DNA of 64,000 nucleotides from the NCBI RefSeq assembly GCF_031877795.1, contig NC_133935.1, forward strand, positions 47,701,330 through 47,765,329, written 5' to 3'. The position numbers and the translations under genes were made by a program. The notes under the pieces are model-generated. The model was not told the origin of the DNA. It made no database searches and saw only the letters and a program-made list of their open reading frames with translations. The DNA is from Strix aluco (lineage: Eukaryota > Chordata > Aves > Strigiformes > Strigidae). Below are positions 26,001-41,000 of the stretch, piece after piece; the stretch's first letter is position 1, and each line of letters begins with the position of its first letter.

Positions 26001-29000
26001 CTTAATCTTGAGTTTCGTTTTTCCTGTTCCTCACTGACAGATTTCCACTGCAGTTTCATCCTGAAATATTCATCCCTGCAGAAGAAAGATAATTTTGAAA
26101 CCAAAACATGCTCAATTATTAAATCTCTTCCTTTTTTATTTAAGCATTCATTCATTCCATTTGTTCTTTGTCATAATGGGATAACACCATCCTTGTTTAT
26201 ATATTTTTACTTTAGTATAACAATCATTTTTAAGAACATCTCACACGCTTCTTTGCATTCAACAATCCTTAGCAGCTGTCCTTCAAGCTTCCAAAATGCT
26301 TTCTACATCGCTATATGCCTTAAGAAAAAAGCAGCTTTTAAATTTATTTTGTAACAAAACCCCCACTGTACTCACGTTTTCCTTTTTTGTAGATGTGCTC
26401 TTTCTTCTTTAGTGCTATTCCAAGGAAAATACCCCAAAAGAAATTTCCATGCCTCTTTTCTTAAAGTATGGCAGAGACCCTAGGGAAAAATGGATATGAA
26501 ACATTAACAAAAATATTATCTCAATTTTGTGAGGAAATGTTCCTATAGTGATACAACACTTCTTAAAGTAACAACTTATAAAAATTCTCTTTTAAGGAAG
26601 CTTATTTTTACGCTGAAGCCAAATCTTATCTGCTAACTAGGTATCACACTTGAAGGAAACAGGAGGAAGAGAATATGCTTAAACAGAAAAGTGCAGAAGC
26701 ACTGGATTCATCCTCACAGGATAAAAAAGAAACTCTACAAAAGATTTTTCTTCCTATCTTTTTGCTTCACTGCTGGAAATCATAACCTTCTGGGCATCAG
26801 AGAAGCTTTAAAATGCAAAAAAGTACCTTTAAAACTTATATATTTAAATATCCTGCTGTTTAACTGCCAAACTTCTGGTCTCACCACAAACTGATCTTGA
26901 GGACTAGACTTCTATTTATTTATTTATTTTTAATAAATATTTTCATCTAACAAGACATGGCCAACATGCAGATGAATCTTCCAAGCAATTAAAAATACTA
27001 GCATCCATTCAAGGACACCACTTGTCAGAAATCTTTGTAAGTAATGCTCATCATTTGTAGATGACAAATGTACTAGGTGAATCATATCCCACTCTCATCA
27101 AAAGAGTTTCTTTCAACCCCAGCAGTATAGTCATGAAAATAAGGCACTTTTGCTGTCAGATTCCCCAGTTTACCAGACCAAGGCCAGCTTGATTCCTCAC
27201 TATATTTCTTCATTTACCATTAGATTAAGGCAAGGAAGATGGTGCAGCAAATAGCATCAACCACTGCAAAAACAAGTAGCAACTGGAACTTTTCCAGTAA
27301 CAGGCAAACAGTTTAAGAGAGGCATTTTAACTTTTTTCTTTTTTTTCTTTAATGAGCATCTGCACTTAATGTACTGGAAGTTATTGGTATCTTGAGTCAT
27401 AAATAACACCAAGTGCTCACTCCTCTGGCAACGGAGAACAGAAATGACAGGGTAATGGGCTACTGGAAGAAAAGGATTGTAGTAATTCTCATTGCAGAAG
27501 TGTCCTTAATTGGGCACCTCAGGCACAGGTATATTAAAGAACAGTCACAAAAACTGAAAAGGCCCTCAGTTCCACTCTACCCCCTTCACAGTACATTACT
27601 TATTATGCATAGGTCTTTAAAGAAAAGGTAATATCAATGTTATCATCCTCTACTTCTGCTCACACTCCAAGAATGCAAGACTGCATGTTTGCAAACATGC
27701 ATAAACAGGTACACAGAGAATGCATTAAGGCAGCTGGATTCCCACCAAAAAAAAGAAATACTAAAGTAACATTAGGTAGAACAGCTACAGGACATAACTA
27801 AAGCTTTCAAAATTTCCATCACTGAGACTAAATTCACATTCATATTGGAAAAACCCTCAGTCCAATAAAAAATATCAGAAAAAGTGTTTAGGACTGCTCT
27901 GATGAAGGCCAAATCCAGGCAAACTGCTGGGCAAAGAAGAGAAGCTTTTGTTGGAGAAGGGTAAGAAAAAACCCTCAAAAAGAAAATAATAAACCCGATA
28001 CCCTAACACTGAAGCACTGGTGTTCTCCTGAAAGGCACTTTGATTTCTCTTCTTTATCATGTAAGCCTTTGTGTTTTCAACTCATTCACTTAAACCAGAC
28101 ACCACACGATCTCTCCCCTTGTAGAGCACCTTGTCTGTTTGCAAGACTGCTGAGGTATTTGATTAGCATGAAATCATGCTTTATGAAGCTTCTCCAATAA
28201 TACTGACTGTCTCATGCTCAAAGTCCTGCATGAAGCATTACAAGTATACTGAAAACAGCATAAACATGGTTTGGGAAGGAAAGAAAGAGGCAACCAGAAT
28301 CAAGCCATAGGTCTTGCTGACTTTAGAAAAACAAGTTACCCCTTTGAATATCAATTGCTTTATGTAGTCGACATTTAAAATTCTTCCTTCAGAATCCATA
28401 TTCTTAGCCCATTCTTCAGCTGACACAGGCTCTCTTCTACTAACTTCAGGCTGTTTTCCTAGATCAATCTGAAAAACATGCAAATACGTTTTATGAATCC
28501 CAGTGAAGTGCTTCAGTAGTTTTAAACAACTGCACAAACAGTACTACGGCTGCCAGTTTCTTATATTCAGTGCAATTACATTTTCACATGTGAATACCTC
28601 AGTTAGCAACTAAGGATCTAAGGCTGTGACCATGTTAGCAAGTAGTGTGGACCAACACAAGCAGATCTTTAGAGCAAGACACTCTGTGCTGAAGATCTGG
28701 GTACAGACGTCAATATTTCAGATTTTAGAGGAGGATCTATGTGTGTGTCTTAAATAACCTTCTACCCTCACAAATACCTGAGCTAGCTCCCCATAGTCTA
28801 AAAGCCTCTATGCAACTGGAAGTGTATTAGGTACGTGCAATACAGCAAACAAGGACAATAGGGAACTTCACTGCAAAAGCACATTCCTGATACACATTAG
28901 TGCATCTTAAGAGAGAACTGAAAAATGACTTGGGTTCAGAGATGCCATGCCCCCACAGACCGCACAGTGTGACTGAAAGATCAATTTAAGTACATCACTC

Positions 29001-32000
29001 CTTAAAAAAAAAAAAAGCCAAGATTGTATGTGCTTTCAGAACTCCTAACACCCACCAAAGTTTCACGGTTTGTGGTTAGTCTCTCTCAATTCCCAAACTG
29101 CATGTTTAAACACAGCAGAAATCAGCAGACAGCAACTCCTTACTTTCTAAAAATATTCTGATGATGGCAACCACCAAGTCAATTTGTGTTTCAACTCTTT
29201 AGAAGTCTAAGGCATTTGCCAGATTAAGACATACAGATCAGTGTTGTTTTCAGTATGTAGCATTTGTTATACTTTTTCTCACTGATAAATTAACCAATTA
29301 AGTGCTAAGCAGTAAATTCTTAGAATTACATAGTTCATACAGCTACTGCTAAGATATTAACACTATTTTGAACTCAAGTAAAAAATAACATTCAAAACAG
29401 TTTAACACTCTAAAAACATGTCAGCCTTAGACAGTAGTCACAAGCATTTAAAAATAAACTTCTACCTATCTGTAAGACACCAACAGGAGCCCAAAGTGAT
29501 TCATAATCCCATTACAAGTTCATTCTAGCTTTGGTTCAAGTCATACATAAATCTGTACACTTATACAACCTAGACATTAATCATCCTATTAAATACTTTG
29601 TTTTAATTTTTGGCCCTCGTAAATCAAACCAAAATGTTAAAGTGATTAGCCAAGAAAGTTGGTCGTTAACCTGCATACCCCACTTTTACTTAACATAGCT
29701 CTATCTGACCACAGAAGAAACACTAAACATGAAACGGGTCACTTTTCAGGGTAGTGAGCCTAAGATAATGATAATCACCATTCCAGTACTGACGAACTTA
29801 CTTGCAAAGCAAAATTCATATTGGCACGCATAAAAACAACATTTTCTAGAAGAGGCTGATGATCTTACTCTCATGAACAAATGGTAGGGCAGCATACGCC
29901 ACAATCGCCAAACATAAACAGTGTAACTCACTGAGCTTCAAGTCCTACCTTGCCTTTAAAGGTGTGCATAATAAGAATCAATGCATCTGTATCATATTCA
30001 TTTACACACTCACTCGTGTAATGACTTCAAATCCTGGTTCTTCCTGCTGGTTTATCTTCAGCCCTGGAATAGCATCATTGAGAAAGTCTGCCATTTCTGA
30101 TGGTGGACGCCTTTGACTTGAAGGGTCACTTAAACGGAAACTGTCAAAAATATAGTTTGTGACTTTGGAAAATCTTCCCATTGTTACTGTGTATGGATCT
30201 TTCTTCAATTTCTGTGTTATAACAAGGAAAACAAGTAACATACAAAAAACCACAGATTATTTGGAATTCTTGTACTCAAAGAAAGCAAAACAACAGGAAA
30301 GGTAGTGTAGGTCTCAAAGTCACTGGAGTTTCATGTATCAGTAGTTTCATACAGTACATTCACTATATGATTTAAAAAAGATATCTTAAGTATTACGATA
30401 ATACTACTGATTGATTTGAAAGATTGGATAGCAGTGTGCTTAGTAAGCTTGACCTACATATAGAAGTTTTACTTTCCAGTGATTAATGCCACAAAACATC
30501 TTCCTTATTACTTGCTTCTCTACCTTAATAGAAAAAACACATCTTGAATCATCACGTACTCTGCTAGGAATCTCACACAAAACTTGATTTAACAACTAAG
30601 TCCAGAAACTAATGTAATTCACTCAAAGTTTTTCTTTAATTAAAGAAATCAGTAGGTCAAAACTCTGGCCTCATTCAAGTAACTGGAAATTTTGCTGCTG
30701 ACTTTCACAAGTCCACAAACCCCACCAAATGATAAGCAGTTTTAGCATAAAAAACACACCTCTTTTAGGCAATATTGTGCTCTTTGCTGCTCTATTTCCA
30801 GCATCCCTTCCAAAGTGTCAGAAAATATTAAGGAAAAGAATATTTAGTTGAGGAAAATTTAGAAAATCCTAATTAATATGTTTTGGTAACTCCTAAAATT
30901 TTTCGTTCTTCCCCTTTCTAAAATTATCTGTACCCAAATGTATAGAATCACAGACAACATTAACATGAATAGGTTTGAAATGGTACCATGGGGAAGTTAA
31001 GAATTATTAGAACACAGAAAGCAACTGATAAGTAAGTGTACTTTCTACAGTAAGCATTTGTTTTAGGATACAATCAATGCTTCTACAATGGCAATGATTC
31101 AGGGAATATTTGTGTGACACGGTAGAGAGGGGTTTTTTAATAAAGGTCTTCAGAATAAAAAATTCAAAGATAATACGTACTTGTAATAAGCCATATGATG
31201 GTTCATCAAAGAGATTTTCAAAAGATTGGGACAGAGACTTGTTCTGAGAATTCACAAGAAGAATCCGTTTATCCTGTGGAGATCTGCAATAAAATTTAAA
31301 AAGGGTTTCTATAAGTACCACCAGTTTTCCCTGAAAATATTTTAGAATGTTTATTGGTTTTTAAAGTCACATTTCAGGTTTTGTGCAAAGAAGACAGGTT
31401 TGATGCAAGATCACTCTTAGTTCTTGGCACAAGTTCACAAGCTAACACACTACAAAACAGGACTTTAATTTTTCAAAATACTAGTCATCATCATCATACT
31501 CATTCTGAATTGTACTCTTTCATTCTCTGAAAAAAATCATCATGCTTTTGAAAATTTTTTGAGAAATTACTCTGGAAGGTACCTTTTGTCACCCACATGT
31601 AAATAAAGTTTTCTTCAACTATAGTTTTCTGTATGTGAAAACGGACAAAAAAAAAAGAGGTGACACAGCAAAGAAAGTTTAGTGAGACATGGTCAACCTC
31701 AACACAATATACACTGACACTCCCTTAACATAACAGGGGAAGTGAAAAGAGCCTGTGTCACCACATACAGTTAAGGAATTCTGTCTACCAATTAGTAAAT
31801 CTTATATTATGACACCCTGTAAAACATTACATAAAGGAATACAAACTGCTTTTCAATATATGAAAGCACATTAACAAATTTCTAACCAACAGTATTACAA
31901 CAGCTACTGTCAGAAATATTCTAAGATTTATACTGATAGGAGCTTAAAAAACACCATAGCCATCGTATTGTGAAACAGAACCATCTCAGTACAGCCCTGC

Positions 32001-35000
32001 AAATGTATTCCTGTGGAGACTCCAACAGCTAAGTGAACACAAACCTGATCTGGCCTAACTCACTGTATTTGTACACTCTCATTCTTCAATGTAACATTTG
32101 CTTCTCTGAAGGCTTGCACAGGCATAAGAAAACAGTAACAACGAAGACAGTGGAACTGTGCTGCTCCTAGTATTTAATCTGTCCTTTTGCTCTCACTCCC
32201 TCTCCTGCAACATCCCATCTTCTCCCCTCCTCCAGCACAGCTACCCCATCAATTCATTAACCAGCTCCTGAACCACCAATTTGCAGCTCAGTATGTGACA
32301 GAAAACAGCCCAGAAGCCAGGCTGACTTTCAAGCCTCAGAGTTGGTAGCTAAGCAGAAGAAAGCCAAGCACTTTGCCATCTGACTCTCATACATCACACA
32401 CATTTATAAAGATACCTCTCTACTGCTCTCTCCCAAAGTTTAAATCCACTACTTCTAGTCTTTGAAAGAAAAATTACTTTTATTTTTATTAGCACCTGCA
32501 TCACCTACCGTGTTATTAAAGTCAAAGATAAGAACTTTAATATGCCTTATCTCTCTTCCATTCCAACAGGACAGAACACTGTTAACACTGACGGATATGA
32601 AATGCAACAAGAGATCTCATTTTGAGACAGCCAGATACCACAGTCATAGTTTTGAGGCAGCAACGGTTAATGAAGCTCACTTGGCTTTTGTTAAAAACCA
32701 GTACAAGGGCAAAGGCTGAGTCATGTATTATGTTTTCCTTAACTAAAAGAACAAAAACTTTATACCATATCTCCATTTTAATTAAACATTCTCTCTGGAC
32801 AGCCAGTTGGGTATCAGCAGCTACTTGAGTAATCTTCAAAACAAATTTGTGAGCTAGTCACTTTATTACACTTACTCAAAATCTTGCAAGTTAGAAAGTG
32901 TCGTCTGTACACACTGTGTTTTCTCAATATTAGACTGGTGCCACCAAACCAGGAAGCACATAATCTTTAAAGCAACAAATTACAAACATTTTGTTCAAGT
33001 TTAGCCACTTCACACACACTGATTTCAGCAATGACGTGACATTTTATAAGAAATGGTGTTAGAGAAGGGCAAAAACTTTTGAGGTTACAGGAATAGAGGG
33101 AAAAAATACCTATGAAAGATATTTTAAAGAAAAGCTAAACTTTCTGCCTTAACATCAAGATCCCATGTATTATAAACTAGAGGTTGGGATAACAAGTAAT
33201 TATGCTGCCAAGTATTTCCTTGTGGCATCCAGAAAGCTGAGTAAACATCTTTTCCTAAAAGAGGTTGTGAGCTTAGATACATCATGTACCAAAGCATAAA
33301 TAACCATTAGGAAAGAGAAATGTACAGACTGAAATCTGCCATTTCCACAACTTATGCAGCATATTTGTTCTTTTCTCTTTCCTTAAGAATAAAAAAATCA
33401 TCACAATTCATGACTAGAACACAGAAAAGAATTTGGTGCCAGAAGCAGACCTTAACTGGAAGAGAAGAATCTAAGTAAGAAAACTAAAACTGGAAGTTCC
33501 TGCTCAGCTCAATGCTTAACTTCATTCAATTTTAATTTCCATAGCTGCCTCAACTTTCTGCTTTAAAGTTCCTAAAGTATCTGCTGTTGCATTCATCAAC
33601 ACTTAGAACTATTTAAGGTAGCAATACTATGCAGCTCAGCACATCCAGAATGTTTGAACATCACAAGTTTCCCTGTCTTACTTTAGCAGGGAACTCCATC
33701 TGGTAAGCATTCCTGGACATCCCAGTGCACAGCTACTGGGTCAGACTGCACAAATCCTACACCACTGCCTTCTTTTCAAAACAGACACGAGGACATGACT
33801 GCCTCTCTTCGTAGAGCTTCTTCCCCCTCTGACAGCTACTGTTTTGCACTGTCCCAAGAGGAATGCCACATCACCTGGCAAGAGGCTAGAAAGGACAAGA
33901 ACTAAGAATCCACTAGATCAAATAAATTAAGTGCCCACTCACTCACTGCAAGCTATCTGAAAGACACACTGTTTGAAACAGGAACCAAAATCACTACCTA
34001 TTTCATTTTCATTCAGTGACTCGCCAATAAGCACTACTTTTACATAGCAATGTGAAGTATAATTATTTGCAGCACATGACTCATCAAAACCGGAAATAAT
34101 GCCTGTTAGTAACACAAACTGTCTACATTATGCACAGTAACAAACTGACAACTAAATGCTGGACAGAACCTAGATGTCTGACTTACAGGAGGTTAACTGT
34201 CCAACTTCATAACATGGTCTAAGGTATTCCAGCATGTTAGTTCAGGTACCTGTTTCTTTTAAAAAAATTTTCAACTGTGAAGTCAAAAGATACAAAAAAT
34301 TTCCTGAATATAAAAAACCGAAATAACTTGTTACATAGCAGAGCATTATCTTCCTGTAAATATTTTACGCTTTTGAGCAAAAATATGAAATATAAAATAA
34401 GCTTGGTCTAGGTGTCTCAACATTAAATACACGGAACTCCAAAAAAATTAATGCAAGCATAGCTACAGATCTGTAGTTGCAGTACTGCATTTTAGTTATC
34501 AACTGTCTTGTTGCTTATTGCACAGAGATACACATATATATATTCAAATAATAAGCTTTTTAAATAAAAAACCAGCAGCATTAACTCATCAGTTTTAGAT
34601 GGCTTTTGTTAAAGCCTCAAGTGGACTATCTGGAAAGAAGGCATAAGGGAAAATATTCATCTAAAATTTTAAAGTTTCTAGTTGACAGTTAATCACAAGA
34701 ACAAAGTTTTGATTAAGTCAATGCAAACCAGTTTGCTACACTGTCAAATGTACTCTCTCTATGCCTCCTTAGAACTTGGTCCTGTTGTTAAATACATTAT
34801 GGGAATTAGTTCGAAAATTTGAAATAAATTGCTGCAGTACACAGGCAACAGATCACATAGATGGACTATAAGGCTTTCAGCAACTCACCATACAACACAG
34901 GTGTTTTTCTGGTGTTTTCTACATCGGTTGCCTCAAAAATCTGCCCTAGCCTAACAGCAACTAATCCAAAAATATCCACAAATAAGTAAACACAGAACAC

Positions 35001-38000
35001 TACGCTCAAAAAGGAAAAATTTCATTGTGGGGGAGGAGGGGAGGGAGGCAAGGGGATGGCAGGCCAACAATAATCCCCTGTGCCTGCAGAAGTAGGGAAA
35101 TTACAAAAAGAAATGAAAGGAGGTTTAAGGAAGAACTCGAAGGGAACATAGAAAAAAAAACCTCAGGATTTAAGATGAAGTTGTTATCCAGGATTTCCTA
35201 ATCTACAGTTGTACCAGGAACATCTTACACCTTTATCTTGTCCCCCTAATAGCCTCTCCATTGGTCTTGAATTTTCCCCTTAAAAAGCTTGCATACAATG
35301 CTACAGCCAGTACCATTTCACCAACAGGTCACACTGACCATGCTACTTTCTCCAAGCAGTTGACTTCTGCTTATCACCGACTCCAACACCACATCTTGAG
35401 AGAAGTGGTTCATGAAGGATTTGACTTTACACTGAGCATTGATGAGAAGCTTCTGTACCCGCTAGAGGGAGCTACTGACGTATTACAGAGCTAATAACAC
35501 TTCAACCAATTCTAAACTATTTCATTAATAGATCCACAATTTTAAAACTTCAGTCTACATCCCAATGTGTATGTGAAATTACAGTTTCAGACACCTTGAA
35601 ACTTGATTCTACCAATAAACAAGGGAAGAGAAAATACATCAGGAAGCATTAATCTGAAATTCATTACAGAATTTAAAAAGTAAACAATAATCCATATTTT
35701 AAATCAGAACTAAGAGTTGTCTGATACTTACTCATTTAGCACAACATGCTTTTCAAGGCATTTAATCAATAGTTTGCTATCTCCATGATGAAAGTGAAGA
35801 GCTGGAAGCTTCACATCATCCTTCAGACAGAACACCAAATAAGACCATCCCATGCCTTCTTTGTTTTGTTTGATTGATTTCAGATCTGTCAAACTGAACA
35901 GGAAGGACCACTTGCTTTCTCCATTTGCATGAGTTGTAGCATCTTAAAAACAAAATTACCACATGATTTTAGTTTGACTTCTAGTGTTAGCAATTACAAA
36001 TGCATTGTATCTGTCACTGTTCCTAAAAAAACCCCAAATCACAAAACCCAGCATTGGTTCTGATAATAAAATGTGTACCATAACTACTGTAACTACTACT
36101 CTTGGATTTCTCTTTGTGCTTCCTCATCTTCTACAGACTTCTAAAATAATGAGGAAGTCCATTAGGCTGCTCCCCTAAAGCTCTGCCTACAGTTTAAGTG
36201 ATCCAGCAGTTAAATGTTTAATTGCTGCACCAAATTTCAGCAAGCTGAATCCCACCAGCATCCCCACCGTGCAGTACTACTTAAACAAACTAAATGTGAT
36301 ATACACTACAATACTGGAGGCCATATATTGCACACAGTATTAGCCATGTGTTGCAAGACTGCTACCACGATAAGGGTGAAGCAATTCAAAGTCTCCCCAT
36401 CCATCACCCTCTCCCAGGCTGTGCAAGCATGTATGTACCCTGGGCATGACTGTATACATTCCAAGAGGAGGGATTACATTTTACTTCACCAGAGGACACA
36501 AAATTGCCAGCATGCCTGGAGGGAATCTGGCACGCCCCCTGGCCCATCCCCATCAAATTACAGCAACTGGGACAAGAAGTGGTGAAGGGCATAATGCAAG
36601 TCAGTAGTGCTCACTGACACTCCTTTCTTTGGATGAAGATGTACTCCAACGCCTGAAGATGAAAGATCAATACAAACCACTGATGTAATAAACCACCCTA
36701 TGCCAGACAGAGATGCTGGTTTTAGCTTTGTATCACGATAGCACTAAAAACTCTCACAGTACTCTAGAAGCAAGGACTGTGCTTTACCCTAAACCATTCA
36801 TAATCTTAAATCCAAACCCTGCACTCATACATGACATTTAAAACCATCACAGATATGATGAAACAAGCACAATGGTCCCCAGTTATAGGCTGAGAAATAA
36901 TACAGGGAAAACAAGTATTATAAAGATAAATACTAGGGGAGAATCAGAGAAAAAAAAAAAGATGACTTGAGAATCATTGTCCTTTCTCCTCCACTTTTTT
37001 TTTTTTCCACAACATCTCTACTGAGACACTGTTACAAAAATGATGTAACTATAAAATTATTTTGCTGAAGGACATCATATAAAAAAAGACCTATGTACCA
37101 CATAACTGTACATTCCATCTCCCCCTGCTGTTGCAGTATGGAAAGGCATTTTAGTAAACCACTTATTTTTTTCATTTTCCTTTCTAACACAACATCTAGT
37201 TCAAATTCCATTTGTATAAAAGAATGCAAGAGGCTAATGCAGATAAAACTGTGACATCATCTAATGATCGTCACAGCAAGAAGTTAGATTTAGCATTTAT
37301 TTTCAATAGAATTCTCTAGTAATTTAAAGAAAAAAAATAGATTGGAGGCAGACGGCAGCTATTCCATTCTGAATTTTTTCCACACCCAGAGATTCACCTC
37401 TTACCACAAACAACTCCCATCTTTTCAATTCCTTACAAAATCCATTTTACTCATCTAAAAGGCAATTCTTCAGTTACAAGTTACCATGAGGAAAAAACAA
37501 AACAAAAAACCCCACAATTATTTTCTAAGTACCTCCATTTGAATGAGGTTTCTTTTTAAAGGAGACTGTGGTGACCATGTCCCATTCTGCTTCATAACTG
37601 CTTGGACGGTCTGCTCCTCGGGAACATTTTTCTTTAGGAGTTTGAGTCCACTCCACAACAGAACTGGAATCCTGAGTTAAAAAAAAAAAAAAAAAAGAGC
37701 GACTATCAAAAGACACAAGGCATGAAAATTGAGCTAGTTTCTCAGATTCAACAAAAAGAATAAGTATCTTAATTTTCACAGATTAAAAGAATCTGTACTA
37801 TTAAATCCTAAGAAACCTGATACAGTTCAACACAGGAAATTTAGATTTATGACTAATACTAAGAAAAGAAGTTTTACTTAATAAATTCAACATGGTACTA
37901 AAATAACCTAGCCTCTCTTACAGACACCACCAACATAACAAATTTTTTATTTAAATGTAAAACTTAAATACTTCTTCTTTAGTCACATCCCCTTAACACT

Positions 38001-41000
38001 GCTTAAATACCACATATGACTACATCTTGGAACCCCCATAGACTTCTATTTTTATTTTGCATTAGAACAGTACACCTCTCTGTTTTGAGTCTAATTATGA
38101 AGAGTGAATCATCAGACTACAACATAGTAGATGCAGGGGGACTGGTCATCATGATACGCTTACACTCATTTGGTCTTTACTATTCATACAGATAGTCCCC
38201 TTCTATTTTATATATGAACCAAGTAAAAACTAAATACAGTCACCTACGCATGTATCCAAATAACCTGAACTGGGCTGAAGTCCATAAATATAATTCCTAC
38301 ACGTAGCTATTAATAACAACGATAATCACATAAATAGATTTTGCATCCAGTTATGAGATCACCTATGCATAAATTAACACAAAATAAAATCTCTGGAGAA
38401 ACAGAATGGAGAACACCGATAACTAACAAATATACCTTTCCAGCACAGAGGATATTAGAAGTATCCAAAGTATCATCCAGTGGTCTCCAGTCTACTATTA
38501 CTTCATTTTCCTACAATACAATCATAAAAAATTTCAATACTACACAACAAAGTACACACCTCCCTATTTGCTCACGGTATAATTGTGGTACAACTTACAC
38601 GTATATATAAATGATGCAGACGATGTGAAACATTATGTGATGTTTGTTCATTTACAAAATCCTATATTTAAAAAGACATTTAAGACTTGCCAAACACATT
38701 ATATGCTTTGCCAACAAATATATGAAGTTTCCATAACTGTATTATGCAAATACCTTTTCTATGACACGTAATACTCCTGATATTAAGCTGTCCTGGTCAT
38801 CATTTTTGCCGCAGGATGAATGAATGAAAACTCCTTCTTGCTCATATAAAACCTATAACAAAATGGGTATTGAAATAAAAAGAAACAAGATTTTAAAATT
38901 GTTTCTCTTTCCTGTGGTACTCGTCATCATTTTGACTCACCTATGTAAGTTGAAGTGAACACCTCTACCTTGTTAGGGGCTTTGTTACCTTTCCTTCCTC
39001 CCTACCCTCAAGATCTCAGACTTTCACTTAAATCAAGAAACAATAGAAAATGGAACTTGTTAAACTTAACTCTCTAAGCAACATACTATTAATACTTCAC
39101 CAGTAAATCACAAAAATGCATTCAGTATGTAGTACTTTTCAAATCAGCAGGCAAAGGTTCATATGGAAATACCACACAGCTTTTAAAACATTAAAAGGCT
39201 TTCTTACATGGCCTGCTTTTCCTCCACTTGCCATTTAAGCATGTTGACATTATAACCTTAATTTAAATTAAAACTGGGCAGTCTAGTGTACAACAGATGA
39301 ACTCCACAGAAATAAAAAAATTGCAGCTTTAGATTAAATAATGGCCCAATCCTACATTCAGGGTGAATGGCAAAGGTTCCATTTCAAAGGTAGAATATGT
39401 GACAGTCAGATGAAAGGCTTGCAGGAGTACACACTGCCCACGTAACTTTTGCATTTAAGCATTTATAAAACTCTTCAGTGTTCTGATCATGCTTTAAAAA
39501 AAAAAAAAAAAAAGAGAACTCATCTGTCAAAATTCAGCAGGCTTCTTTAAAGCTACACACACTCTTAAAACAACTCTATAAACAATGTAAACAGTTTTAA
39601 ACCACTCTCTAAATGAGTGAAAAGTCCCTAACTTAGATTTTGTGTAAGTGAAATATGTCAAATAGTAACAGTAAAATTTTAACAACCATGTTAATTTTTA
39701 AACCAGGCTGCAAACACTGCCTTAAGAAATACATATTTTTAAAAGCAAAACCTAATAATTCTTAACTAATCAGAGACACATATGATATTTTAACATCAGA
39801 GAAATATAATTATCTCTTTTTCTCAACTTACCCGCTTTTCAGGTTTTTAAAATCATCATATTTGCATCAGGTCAGTAAACTAGAAGTTTAGCTTAACTAG
39901 CCAGACAAGAATACAGAGCTTAAAAACAGCAATGAAATTCAGTTAACTCGTCCTTTCTGTGTAGATTTACTACTTAAATTTCTCTTCCCTTTACACAAGC
40001 AACAAATTTCTCAAGTGTCCCGTTTAATCACAGAAATATCACTTGGAAGAAACCTCTAGAGGTCACTTAGTATAACCTCCCTCTTGAAGGATTATTAGCA
40101 TGAAGTTACCTTTCAAATACTGGAAGCCTTCTTTCCTCTTCTCTGTTACAGTCTTTTTCTCAAAGCTATCCTTCTTCTCTATTACAGCTTTTTCTATCAA
40201 AGAAGATCATCCCTCTATTTCTACCAATACCTCTTTTTAAATTCAGTCCCTATTTAAACAAGGCAACTTTGGAATTTATTTGAATTTTATCTTCTAGCTA
40301 TTTGGACCTGATCTATCACCACAACTAGTCAGAAGTATAAACCAAAGTGATCAATCATTGGGACACCTGTTCCAGAAGAAACTATTTGCATCAGAGTTAT
40401 ACTGGTAGAAGCAGCTGTCCATCAATAATGTTAGTATCACAAAGTATACCTTCTCAACCTAAAAGGTATGCAATTTAATAATTGTTTTTATTATTTTCTA
40501 TTCATTCATCTCAGAAGGACAAATGTCTCCCTTCACTGTGTCCTGGTTTCAGCTGGGGTACAGCTAGGGTTTTTTTCCTCCTTAGTAGCTAGAATAGTGC
40601 TGTGGTTTGGATTCAGTATGGGATTTGATATGAGAAGAATATTGATAATGTACTCATGGTTTTAGTTGCTGCTAAGAAATCAAGGACTTTTCAGCTTCCC
40701 ATGCTAGTGCATAGGGACACAAGAAGCTGGGAGGGAGCACAGCCAAAGCAACGGACCCGAACTCGCCAATGGAATATTCCGTATCGTATAATGTCATCCT
40801 CAGTATATACATGAAAGTTGATCGGGAAGCTCACTCCAGCTTCCAGGATTGTGGTTTCAGGATTGTCTCTTCTCTGGGATCACTAGCCAGGAATGGGCTG
40901 GGCACTGGTCAACAGGTGGTGAGCAATCACACTGTGTGTGCATTACCCGTTTGTATTTTCTATTAATACTATTATTATTATTGTTTTAATTTTATTTCAA

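Larger units (their letters stand above)
24566..31180 (-). other. TBC1D15 introns 6 to 10 (with exons 7-10 between)
   Basis: Introns at 24,566-25,980, 26,076-26,375, 26,480-28,339, 28,469-30,013 and 30,212-31,180. All are AT-rich with GT-AG ends. No recognisable repeat or RNA gene was found. The human alternative exon between exons 6 and 7 was not recognised in 30,212-31,180. Confidence 0.75.
35943..38753 (-). other. TBC1D15 introns 2 to 4
   Basis: Introns at 35,943-37,532, 37,672-38,435 and 38,511-38,753. A less AT-rich patch at 36,220-36,590 has open frames on both strands but matches nothing I recognise. It may be an old, unidentified repeat. Confidence 0.7.

Noticed and set aside
30760-30806. 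Possible cassette exon in TBC1D15 intron 6, where human has an alternative 17-residue insert
   Set aside because: A donor-like GAGGTGTG and an AAG acceptor bound 47 nt, but the upstream pyrimidine tract is poor, the length shifts the frame, the phase used by exon 6 gives a stop, and the peptide does not resemble the human insert.
30936-30960. TATAGAATCACAGA as another CR1 tail
   Set aside because: Only the terminal octamer-like bases match; the following sequence does not continue as CR1.
36214-36592. Open frames on both strands in TBC1D15 intron 4
   Set aside because: No similarity to any protein I know. Composition suggests an unidentified old repeat rather than a gene within the intron.
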